Below are positions 50,601 through 62,600 of a DNA stretch of 64,000 nucleotides, one piece after another. Under the pieces are notes generated by a model. It was not told where the DNA came from and ran no database searches. It saw nothing but the letters and a program-made list of their open reading frames with translations. The translations under genes and the position numbers were made by a program. Every line of letters begins with the position of its first letter. Positions within the stretch are counted from its first letter, which is position 1. The stretch comes from Gymnogyps californianus. Its lineage: Eukaryota; Chordata; Aves; Accipitriformes; Cathartidae. The DNA lies in NCBI RefSeq assembly GCF_018139145.2, contig NC_059500.1, positions 22,673,437-22,737,436 of the forward strand, in the 5' to 3' direction.

Positions 50601-53600
50601 TGCTTTCATTGCTGAGGTACCCTGGTGCTGTGATCTGTTGTGAAGTATAGGCAAGCATAGCTACTGTGCCATATTCATCACAGTCTTCTAGGACTGCCTT
50701 ATGAGCCAGCACCTGGGAGTTACATCTCCTTCCGACATCTCTGAAGTGATTACCTGTTTGGCTTTCAAAGCCAGGGTTTGCAAAGGGAGCTCTGACAACA
50801 CAGCTATATCTGTGAGGAAATCTAGTTTGATGTGAAGCTTTTATATTTGTCAGGTTTCTGAGCTGCTCCAGACCTTTTGTCTGCCATTAGCTGTCTAGAA
50901 CAGGAGTGAAGAAACTCACCCACAGTGTATGCTTAGTGACCTCATGCCTGAGTTAAAGTAAATCGGTGTAGCTGTCTCTAAGTCAATAGAGTTATGTTGA
51001 TTTACCCTGTTGGGTAGAGCCCTTGTGAGTGTTAATAGCAATGTGTTTCCTGAATGGGTTTTCTGATTCATTGCTAGCTTAGTTGTCAGAAGCACTTGTC
51101 GGGCTTTGTAAAAACAAAGACTAGAGATGAGCTGTGCAAAACTGTCTTGTACCAAGAAAAGCATGGTGTTTGTGCACTGTGCAGTAGGAAATTTTTTGAG
51201 ATGCGAAGTGTTTATCATCTGGGATTTGCATTTGGCTGATCTACTCGGTGGACAGGTGGTCATGCCAAAAGCAAATTTTCTCTTGGGCCACCACACCAAT
51301 AAAATGTTTTTAAAAGTCTTATCTCATATGTGAGACTGTGAAGACTGACAATAGTAGGTAGATTCTAACCTAATCATGTCTTCCTGCATCTTGGTTTTAT
51401 TCATGCACTTTCCTTTTTCACCTGTTTAATAACAATAGCTGTGTTGTTTATGCACTCTTTACTGGAATTAAGAGGAAAACATCAGGCTTTGCTATGCTGG
51501 AGACAGCAGGAAACTCTAAAGGCCAGCATGCTATGCTTAACCTTGCAAGTCAGGGGTTTGCAATGAGAGCTTGAATGGGATCATGCCTTCGCAACTTATT
51601 GTAGAGGTGTCCTGAAAAGTTTAAAACAAGTACATGCACTTTTTTCTCTGCCTTAAATCATGCTGAAAAAAAACCTTTGTAAATTGTTGGTTTTGTTTTT
51701 TTTAAAAGACGGAAGTTTTTGTGTATTTGTGTTAAGTGATCCGATGGTATTTCATTAAAACTTCCTTAATGTCACAGGAAAAATCAAAACAGTGGCGAAG
51801 ATTCAGATTTAAAGCAAAGGAGAAGGTAAATATATGATCTATAGCAGCCATGAAATGATAGCGAAGGTACTGATCATATTTTAGTTCCCTGCATCCCCTC
51901 CCTTCCTTCCTTCTCCCCATCTTCTTAAATGTTTAAAGAGCTCATTGTGTTCTGCCCATTTAATTTTTTCATTCCTATCTTACTTTTCCTAAAACTCTCT
52001 GTAGCATAGCCTCATCACAGCACAGATTCCTATGAGCTGCCTTGCACATTGTTACTACACCATGCTAGAAGCAGTATGTGGAAGTTTACTAAAGGCTTGT
52101 CTGCAACTTGAAAGTCAATTCCTGAAGTTTTAGCTTTTGGTTTTTGCATCTGCATATTTTGTTTTGTGTTCGTCAGCCTTCCAGTCCACTTTTAATTAAT
52201 CTGTTTTGAAAGCAAGGGTACTATCATTTGAGATGAATTGTCCTGCAGAAGGTGGGTGCAGAGGCATACACAACTTCTTACGGTCTTCTCACTGTCTTGC
52301 ACTTTTTTTTGCTGAATTTGTTCTTAAGCTTCTTTTTTTTTTTCCTGTGCAGTCTTGACTAGTTGTCACATTTCCAAATAAAATGCTGGTGTGAATTCAG
52401 GTGTGCCCTTCAACAACTTCAGCTTTTGATAGATTTTTGCATCTGGAGTTCTCTAGTGCCACATCTGCCTGCCGTTACTCTGTGCTGTGCTTCTCCTTGC
52501 TCCTGTGCTCCTGCCCTGGCTGCTGGAAAAAGGAGACAGTGCAGTGCATTTCAATGTCAGAGTCTCTTGAAGCTTTCGAAGGAGAAGAGGCACTCCCAGG
52601 ATGTGATTCACTGCTGCAGCATGGGAAAGGAGCTCTGGCAGGGATACAAACATCTCAGGGACAATCACAGGAAGTCAGGGAAAGTGCTCACATACTTTGC
52701 ACCTATTGTAAGATAACAGATTATTTTTTTGAAGAATGTTAGCATTACAAGCTGCCAGTGATAGTCCTGTGGTAGATGTCCAGCACATAAAACTGAGAGG
52801 ATTTAGTTAGGCATCTCAGGTGGAAAACCCCAGTGCTCAGAAGGGACCTCTTCCCAAAAGCTGTGCCTGCTGTATTACATTACAAATGTATATATTCCAA
52901 AGGGTTGTTGTTGTATATTGGAATAGACCTTCTCCACTTCCTCACAATTTGGCTACTCTCCTCTCATTTTAATCAGAAAAGGACTGCACCAGGATATGAG
53001 CCTTCTCTGTCAACTGTTTCTCTGAAATACCAAATCCTGCAACGCACCCCACTCCCCAAGCCCCCTCCTGGACTGTATTTGTTCTATGTCTCTTGTTGAA
53101 CTGACTATGCCTTCTTTCTTGGTCCTTGTGTCAAACCATATAGGTATACCACCTGCAAATTATCAAATACATTGCAAGACCAAGAAAACATGAGAAAAAA
53201 GGATGAAAGGTGCTCTGTAATTGTCAGAGATCAGGATGTTCTCATGGGTTCTTGCACTTGACTTAGGAAACCACCTTTGTTTCCATTTTTGGTATTTTAT
53301 TCAGTTCAGTAAAAGCTGATGTTTAATATTCAGTGAAAGATAATATTCTGACAGCCAGCATGAGCAGCTGCCACTCAGCTGACAGCTCAGCAGCCCTTCT
53401 GTCTCCCCGCAAGTGCTTTCCTGACAGGGAACACAGGGTAATTTGATGTGCAGTACCCAAAAGGTGGATCAGATTTCAGTTCCTGAAAAGCTAGAGAAAG
53501 GCTTATCTTGAATTTGAGCAAATAGGATGTTTTATCTTGCACTTCTCCTGCCATGGTGTGATTTTTGCTGCCTTGGTACTTTATGGGATAAATTGCTTAA

Positions 53601-56600
53601 ATCAGAGTGAGAAAATACTTGAAGTGCTGAGAAATGTAGAAGAACACAGTTGCTCTGATGACCTGGAAGTGTGAAAGAACAGTGTTGCTCGGATGACCTA
53701 GTAATGTTGAGATTCAAGATTAGTGGAATATTTATTAAACATCTGATAGGATTTTGGGGGAAAAAAGGTATACTTTTGGGCATGTAAGGTCTGCTGCAGT
53801 TCTAGGGGAATTAATGCTCTGAACTCTCTGAATTTGCTTGAGTCAATCTTTTGGATACCATCTTTTAATCTTCCTTCTGGGTTACATTTTTCTGTAGTAA
53901 CATACATCTTTCTTATCCCCACTTTCAGCTTCACCCAGAAATGTGTATTTTTAGCTGGGAAACTGGCTATCCTGAGCCTCTCAGTGGCTTTAAATTATGA
54001 GCCATGAAAGTTGGGGATGGGGAGAGGTTTCTGTTTCTCCTCTGGGGAAATTTCACTTTTCCAAGCCTATTCCCTTCAGACAAGCTGGATTGAACTGATT
54101 TTCCTACGCTGTAGTTGTCCTGTTATTTTAAAACATTTCTGTTTGAATGGGAGCTATTTGAGTTAATGGTTTCCTAGTTTAGGAGAAGGGGGAGACCAGA
54201 CTCCATAGACTGAGGCATTTAATGACACAGCAATTTGATAAAACCAACCATAATTCACTGGTATTATGGGGAAATTCATGAGACTCTCAGGTGTGTCAGA
54301 AGGACATCTATAACTGTCCTAGCTGCAGAGACAGAGGGTAGAGTGAAGTGTCCCTGACCAGACAGGACACTCAGGGGAGGTCCATTCTGCCGCTGTTCTC
54401 TTCCCTAGGTAGTCTCTCTTGTCTTCTCTCATCCTGTTTGGGCTCTTCTCCCTAAACTGTTAGATCATGCAGTGATCAGGTGCTTGTCAGTAGCCTCCAG
54501 GTAGGTGTTAGCTACACCTAACGAACTGCCTTCACTCCTCAGCTTGTTTGAGATGTAGTTTAACAAATCTGTCTTCTTATGAAAGTGGCTTATCAAAGAG
54601 CAAAAGAAAAGCCAAGAGGCACAAGAAAGTATGTGTCTCTGCCAGCAGCATCAGGAGTTATCCCCTTATATCTCCTATTTCATGCCCAGAGACCTCAGAA
54701 TAAACTTCTGTTTTCCGTTACAGCAAAACCATCACCAATTCTAACTCCTGATATCCTAAATCTTTCCAGGCCAGCTCATGTTAATATTGGTCAACTTTCC
54801 CCATTGATCAGCTTGGCCGTCAGTGTCACAGAGAAACATGTCTTTCTTTGGAGGCATTCAGAGACCATCATCACACTAAAGAACGGTCCAAACCAGGTTT
54901 TGATGACAGTGCCATTTTTTAGGAGCTAGCCCAGCGGTACAGTAACAGGGCTCTGGTTTGTAGGGCCAGAGCCCTGACAGCTGGTCTGTCTGCCCCAAAA
55001 TGTTGATCAGTGGCAATCAAGGATTTAAGGGTCTCAGATAGTAGTGGCCAAGCACTTCTCTCTACTGAGAGGAATTTGCCTGTAGGTAGGCATATACCCA
55101 TTTTCTTCTTGAAGTTCAACATCTGCCTATTCCACCAGTCTTTTTCAGTAATAAATAATCAGAACCATAAATGTCACCTTACCATTTGAAGCTCCGCAGT
55201 CAGAGGTGATACAGAAGTAACTGCTTTCTTTTTCCTCACATGACACACTATCTTTGTAGCTGTGCATTAGGTCATCCCAAAGCTGTGCTAATAAACACAC
55301 CTGCCAATGTGTGCACTTCAGCCTTGCAGTATTTATAAAGCTCAGCAGAATCACAGTGTTAGTGGTGTTTCTTCCATACTACCTGACACTTGAAAAATGA
55401 TATGAACTTACTAGAAGCCAGATGGAAGTTGAGGTGAATAGAAGAAGATAGATCTGATGAGCATTTTGTTTTGTCTGAAAAACCAGAATTACTGTATGGT
55501 TTCTGTTGGGTGTCCCACAATATGCAAGAAGAAAAGAGCCAGAATGCATACAGTTTAAAGATAAAACGTTTCAGACCTCAAAGAAACATTTCACTGTGTA
55601 TACACAAAGAGTGCTGAGAGATAAAATAAAATAAAACAAACATACAAAAATGCAGTGCAATGATTCAAAAGGAAAATAGCACTCACCTGACACTGCACTC
55701 TGGGTGCACTACTTTTGAAGTAGTTACTCCCAATCAATTAATGAGAAAAAGGTAATATGACTTTCAGGTGTAGACAAGGCCTCTAGAGTATTTTCATTCT
55801 GATTTTCCTAGTAGTGTCTTTGCAGTGTTGTTCATCTCTTGTTTAGAACTTCAGTACTTTTGATGTTAGTAGATAAATTAATCTTGAGATGTTGCTTTTC
55901 TCCTTTCCAGATCACGGTCTCGCTGTAACACCAGCAGTGGCAGTGAATCAGAAAATTCCAACAGAGAGCATCGGAAGAAGAGAAACAGGTGACGTTTATA
56001 TATTTTAGACATAGAGACATGAAACAGAAACAAAGATGGACTTCTCTGAGATAGACCTAGTAAGAAGGAATCTAACATGTTTTATGTGTATACAGTCCTC
56101 CTGAGGCAGCTTAAGGTCCTTTTTTGAATAAGAGAGATAATTGCCAAAACACGTATACATCATAGGTGTATGCAATGAATGTATACCCTCCTGTTGCTTG
56201 GGAAGAACTCATTAATGAACTGCAAAATCAAATATGGGGCACATTTACAAGAAACTTGCAATATTAATGCAAATAAAGTGGATAATGGTGATGACAAGAT
56301 ATTCACAGCATATACTTCAATAGCTCAAAAATTTCAAGTGCAGAATTTTAGCAGAAAATAAGCTTTTAAGGAGAACAGTAAAAATATTTTAATGGATCTG
56401 AAACTCAGTGTTGTTTTTAAATGCATGCATTTAATTGTATAAATATTTTTATTTTCCAAAGTGTAAAGTGTGGGCCTAAACCCAAAATGTGTACGCCATC
56501 AGCTTTTAATAGGACAACAGTAGTTAATATCAAGTGATGCTAGCAAGTTTTGGGTTCTATATTTTATTTTTCTTGTTGCTGATATGAAAAAGCATAACAA

Positions 56601-59600
56601 CTGATCTATTGTAGAAAAAAAATGCCTTTAAAACTGCAACTTTTATGTTGCGCTTGAGATGACAGCATTTGAGAGTTATTTATGCAAATGTATTTTTAAA
56701 AAGCACATAGAATTTCTTCATATTGCATAAACAGAGCATAAGAGAGATGTCACTGGACAAAAGAGGAATTGTTTAAGGCAAATTTTCTAAGAAGCTGTCT
56801 GCACAAGCTGCCATAGTTTCTTGTTGTCTCACATGCAGGACTATGAGTGATAGATGATTTTCAGATATTTGGAAGCTCTTAGAAATAATTATATGCTAGA
56901 TAGCATAATAATATTTTAAGCGTGACTTGCAGTAGTTAGAGATCCTAAAAAATCATTGTGACATTCAAGTGAGCTGGTATAAAGCATATTTGGCCATGAA
57001 ATTTCTTTGGAGTTTACTTAAATTAGAGCACAGTCTTGTGAGATACTCAGCTAACAATAACCTAGTGTGCATGGAAGATTTGTTTTCTAGGTGAGCTCTG
57101 AAGTTTGAATGAAATGCTGAGTATAGTTTCAGTGATCAGTAGGTAAATGGTATTTTGTATCCCTCTCTCTTAGAACACTCTTGCCAGGTTTCTTCTCCTG
57201 TGAAACTTCTTGTTCAGGGAGCTCGACAAGCAAGTGAAGGAAATTAGAGACTGACCACAGGAATGTTTTTAAGAGCTTCTTGCAATATAAAGATTGAATT
57301 GTAAGAAGGATTAAGTACTGCTTATCATTTTCTGAAAAATAAAAGGGCCTTTACCAACCCTGCCTCACCTCATGGAAAAGTGCTTAAAATTAAAAAGAAA
57401 AAAAAAATCAATTTGTGTGGATTGTTTTTATGTTTTTCACATTTTCAGAAATGTAAGATACATCAAAAATGTTAAAGTTGCAGCATCTCTTCGGTGGTCA
57501 CTTGAAATCAGACCAGATAAAAAGTCATTATCAGTGTTAAAGTAAACAAGTACTAAATGAGCTGGAGGTCTGAGACTTATTCCTTGTCATCAGGTGCAGG
57601 AAAACCACCAGTCATAATGAATTTCTGCATTTTGTTAGCAGCCACAGCAGGAATATAATAAGCTGAAAAGGCACAGGCACTGAATAGCTTTCCTGTTAGC
57701 AGCAGTGAGCCAGACCTAACGGGGTTAAATGGGACAATATAATGAGGCTTGCAACTGCTGTTACTCAAGTTTTACCTGTTGCATAGATTAATACTAATTT
57801 ATTTCACAGTATGATAATCAGGTCCCTGGCACAAGCAGACACAAAGTTGTATCGTTTTATTGGAATAAAATGACTGAATACTCACATTACCCAAAAGAAT
57901 CTGCTTCTGATGGTAGAAGAGTAGAATATATTGTTCACATAGAAGGGATCACTGTGAACTATTTATCAGATGAAAACAAATTATCAGAGAAAAACAGAAA
58001 TGCAGGTGAGAACTTCTGAAGGTACAACACTGGAAAAAGGTTAGGGAGAAAATCTACTTGATCTCAGTCAGTGTTTGAGGTTTCACTCCATCATATGAAT
58101 GTTTTATCCTAGGCAGATGTTCATATGAAATTGAAGAAGAACCTATGATGAACATATTTCAATCATGGAAGAAAATATTTGCTTTTTTTAATGCTGTAGT
58201 CAAAATTTATTGTGTGGATAAAAATACATTAATCTAGTAGACAATGTGTACTGGAGCATAGTCTTCTACTTGATTACACTTAGAAGATCCATCTGATTAG
58301 AATCACAGAATGACTGAATAGTTGAGGTTGGCAGGGTCATCTGGAGGTCATCTGGTCCAAGCCCCCTGCTCAAGCAGGGTCACATAGAGCCAGTTGCCCA
58401 GGACCATGTCCAGACAGCTTCTGAATATCTCCAAGGACGGAGACTCCACCACCTCCCTGGGCAACCTGTGCCAGTGCTCGGTCACCCTCACAGTGAAAAA
58501 GTGTTTCCTGATGTTCAGAGGGAACCTCCTGTGTTTCAGTCTGTGCCCATTGCCTCTGGTCCTGTCACTGGGCACTGCTGAAAAGAGTGCCCATCCTCTT
58601 TGCAGTGTCCCTTCAGGTATGTATATGCATTGATAAGATCCTTCCCGATCCTTCTCTTCTCGAGGCTGAACAGTCCCAGCTCTCTCAGCCTTTCCTCCTA
58701 GGAGAGGGGCTCCAGTCCCTTCATCATCTTGGTTGCCCTTTGCTGGACTCTCTCCAGTATGTCCATGTCTGTCTTGTACTGGGGAGCCCAGAACTGGACC
58801 CAGCACTCCAGGTGTGGTCTCACCAGTGCTGAGTAGAGTGGAAGGATCACCTCCCTTGACCTGCTGGCAAATATTTGCCTAATGCATCCCAGGGTACCAT
58901 TCAGCTTCTTTGCTGCAAAGGCGTGTTGCTGGCTCATGTTCAGCTTGTTGTCCACTGGGATGCCCAGGTCCTTTTCCACAAAGTTGCTTTCCAGCTGGGC
59001 AACCCCCAGCATGTACTGGTGCCTGGGGTTCTTCCTCCCCAAGTGCAGGACTCTGCAGTTCCCCTTGTTGAACTGTATGAGGTTCCTGTCAGCCCATTTC
59101 TCCAGCCTGTCCAGGTCCCTCTGGATGGCAGCACGACCCTCTGGTGTATCAGCCCCTCCTCCCAGTTTGGTGTGATCAGCAAATTTGCTGAGGGTGAACT
59201 CTGCCCCATCATCCAGACCGTTAATGAAGATGTTAAACAGGATTTGATCCAGTATTGACCCCTGGGGTACACCGCTAGTTACTGGCCTCCAGCTAGACTT
59301 TGTGCCACTGATCACCATCCTCTGGATCTGGCTGTTCAGCCAGTTTTCAATGCACCTCACTGTCTGCTCATCCAGCCCATACTTCAACAGCTTCTCTGTG
59401 AGGATCTTGTGGGGAGACAGCATTGAAAGCCTTCCTGAAGTCCAGGTAGACAAAATCCACTGATCTCCCCTCATCTACCAAGCCAGTTATTTTGTTGTAG
59501 AAGTTTCTCAAGTTGGCAAAGCATGACCTCCCCTTGGTGAATCCGTGCTGACTACTCCTGGTTACTTTCTTGTCCTTCATGTGCCTGGAAATGGTTTCTA

Positions 59601-62600
59601 GGATTAGCAGCTCCATCACCTTTCTGGAGATCAAGGTGAGGCTGACCAACCTGTAGTTCCCCAGGTGTTCCTTCTTGCCCTTCTTGAAGACATGACTGAC
59701 ATTTGTTTTCCTCTAGTCTTTGGGCACTTCTGCCCATCACCATGATCATTCAGAGATCATTGAGGGAGGCCTTGCAATGGCATCAACCAGCTCCCTCTGC
59801 ACCCGTGGGCCCATGGACTTATGTATGCCCAGTTTACTTAAGTCTTCCGTGACCTGATCCTCTTCCACCAAGGTTATGTCTTCCTTGCTCCAGCTTTTCC
59901 CCCTGGTCTCTGGGGCCTGGGATTCCTGAAGGCCGGTCTTGCTAGTAAAGACTGAGGTGAAGAAGGCATTCAGTACCTCAACCTTTTCCATGTCCTGTGT
60001 CACTAGGTCCCCTGCCTCATTCAGCAGTGGGCCCTATACTTCTTTTTGTCACCTGTCTGCTTACAGAAGCCCTTCTTGTTGGCTTTGACATTCCTGGCCT
60101 CATTCAATTCCATTTGAGCTTTGGCTTTCTTAACCTCATTCCTGCACGCTTGGGTAATGTCTCTGTATTCCTCCCACGTTACCTGCCCCGGCTTCCACCC
60201 TCTGCATGCTTCCTTTTTGTGTTTGAGTTTTGCCAGGAGCTCCTTGTTGATCCGTGCAGGCCTCCTGGCATTTTTGCCTGACTTCGTATTTGCTGGGATG
60301 GATTGCTCTTGAGCTTGGAGGAGGTGATCCTTGAATATTAACCAGCTTTCTTGCGCCCCTTTTCCCTCCAGGGCCTTATCCCACTGGACTGTTCCAAGGA
60401 GATCTTTGAAGAGACCAGAGCTTGCTCTCCTGAAGTCCAGGGTTGTGATCTTGTTCTTTGCCCTCCTCTCTCCTCTCAGGGTCCTGAATTCCGCCATCTC
60501 ATGGTCACTGCAGCCAAGGCTGCCTTTGACCTTCACATCCGCAGTGAGCCTCTTGTTGTTGTACGTTGTACCTAAACGATAACTTTGCGCTCAAATATTT
60601 TGAATGAGATTTCAAGAATCAAGTCTTCAGAGTTGCTTAAGAGAATTTGTCATTGTATAAACATAGCTTGCTATCATATCACCTGAAATGGGGAAAAAAC
60701 ATCTCTCTAAGTCAACAGATGAGCGATGATAGTCTTATGACTTTCAATTTTACCATCAAGTCTTCCTGCAAAAAATGCCCAATTTGTCACTGTGATAGCT
60801 ATTAACCTCTACTGGATTTATTTCACATGCCAGTAACAAGGATTTTTTTTCTATAAGGCATAAATCAACTTGTCCCCTTGTGGGAGCAAAAAGTGAAAAG
60901 AATGAAGGGAAAGTTGTAATGGACTTGGAGTACAGGGGCAACACTTTTTTGTCAAAAGTATCTTTAAATAGAAATTCAGATATTGAGTTAAATTTCTTTC
61001 CACTGTTTTTTTTTTTGGTCATCTCTGTTGCCAAAGAGCTAAAGATTTTGCCCCAGAATTGTTATGATTTGATCATTGCATCTAAATAATGTGTTGTATG
61101 TGGAGATTGTGTTACCTTGGTCATCCTTTACATTGTTAAATGTGAGCATAGTACCTTTCTTTGCAGATGCAAAATTAATGCTTTATTTCCTTGTATTTCC
61201 ATCTAGTAGAGTTCTGCTGTGGTACAACGGTACTTTGAGTGTGCTGACACTACTTGTTTTAATAGCTGCCGTGCTACTTTATATATTTAGATTTTTGGTA
61301 TTTTGCTCAAATTAAAGAGATAAATAACAGTGATGAACACTATTACAACAAGTAGAAGAAAGGAGGCAGAGTAGAAATATGAAGTACTTGGGGATAAATG
61401 AATGCACTGCTAAGGACTGTGGTTGCCATGCAGCAGTAGATGCTAGTCTAGATTAGCAGAATGGACTGGACCAGAAATGATGTGTTTACTCCCTTAATGA
61501 GAGGTCATTTGTGGTCAGTGTGGAAGTGTGGCTTCAAACACAGAGGTGCAGGATCTCATGTGCTCTGTGCTGGAGTATGGACCTCGTGCTCTGCTGTGTT
61601 GTGTGGGTTTCCTGAGAGGAATGAGTAGCTCTTGGTTATTTTATGGCAAGCATCTGAATGCCTCCTTCAGACCACAGCTGTGTACTTGTCCAATTAGGAG
61701 TTGTTGTTTGAAAGAGATGGGGCAAGGTACTGGCAAGTGGGCAGACCCACCACCCACAGCAGCAGTGCTGGTCTGGCAGCCGCGTGTCTTCTTTTTGTGC
61801 AAGTGACTGCTGTTTGTGGAAGGCAGTTGATTGTGTTTATACCCTGTGGGATGATTGCTGTCTCCACAAATTGGATTATTCGGGATGAAAATCACAATTC
61901 ATTACTTGTGGCTGTGTGACTTCTTCTACTAAATCCTTAGATAGAAGTTTATGTTAATCCCTGTCACCAGATTACAAGTTTAAAAAGACTTGCTTAGAAA
62001 TCAAAACCTGATGTTGTGGTCTTCTCCAGATGCTTGGTACTGTTTGGTAGAGTTGTGGCCATTTACAGTAGTTGGGGATCCAGCTCAAAATTCATTACGC
62101 ATGTGAGAGAAGATCTGATTAAAGGAAAAGCAGCAGCCTGCATAGCTAGTTTAGCTTGATACAATTCAAAACTCAAGGAGAAAGGTACATCTGTAGTGAA
62201 GAGCAACAACAACAGCATGCTTTGCATTTCCTATCAGTCATGTCTCCGGTGTAATCCCGTTATCTCTGTTGGCTTGTTTGTTTGTTTTACCTGTCAGTCT
62301 TCCTGTTTTTTGTTAAGCTCCTCTGGTTTCTTCAGTATGCCAGTCATACCGTCCTGTCAGAGAACCCACTCTTGGAGTAATATTTTCCAGGGTTATTTCT
62401 AAATCCCTGCTGAATTTTAAGTTCACTGCTGTGACCAAGCATATCCGTTTGTTCCACCTTAGGACTTCATCACACCACTCATATCAGCAACCCCAAAACT
62501 GTGAAGCATCTGTAGAGCTTTGAATGGCCAAACGCTGGCACACTGGTTGGCCTGGCTGATTGTGTCATTGTAGAGTTACTTCAGCCTGCTAACAAACATG

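Larger units (their letters stand above)
51826..55910 (+). other. EPB41L4A: intron of EPB41L4A (4085 nt)
   Basis: Phase 2, donor GTAAAT, acceptor CTCCTTTCCAG. A 35-bp-period duplication is at 53641-53699 and a perfect 9-bp hairpin at 54948-54974. The plus frames at 52363-52742 and 54579-54929 (113-117 codons) look like chance; no family is recognised. Confidence 0.85.
58299..60572 (-). mobile_element. CR1 LINE retrotransposon, 5'-truncated and inactivated, antisense to host gene
   Basis: About 2.27 kb of a CR1 element whose full length is about 4.5 kb. On the minus strand it runs from the end of the APE-type endonuclease (Ser-Asp-His motif at 60501-60509), through a linker and the reverse transcriptase, to the 3' tail with ATTCTGTGATT-type repeats at about 58299-58315. 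The RT motif Tyr-Leu-Asp-Phe (Asp at 59440-59442) is kept. The catalytic Phe-Ala-Asp-Asp box reads Phe-Ala-Asp-His, with His at 59172-59174. The frame is broken by an extra base in a C4 run (59411-59414 as G on the + strand) and by further shifts and stops. No target duplication is evident, as expected for CR1. Frames on the + strand here are shadows. Confidence 0.95.

Noticed and set aside
54579..54929. 116-codon plus-strand frame
   Set aside because: No family, no splice sites in phase with EPB41L4A, low-complexity composition.
54948..54974. Hairpin as a transcription terminator
   Set aside because: No T-run, and bacterial-type terminators are irrelevant in this vertebrate intron.
58875..59258. 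127-codon plus-strand frame
   Set aside because: It is the antisense shadow of the CR1 reverse transcriptase.
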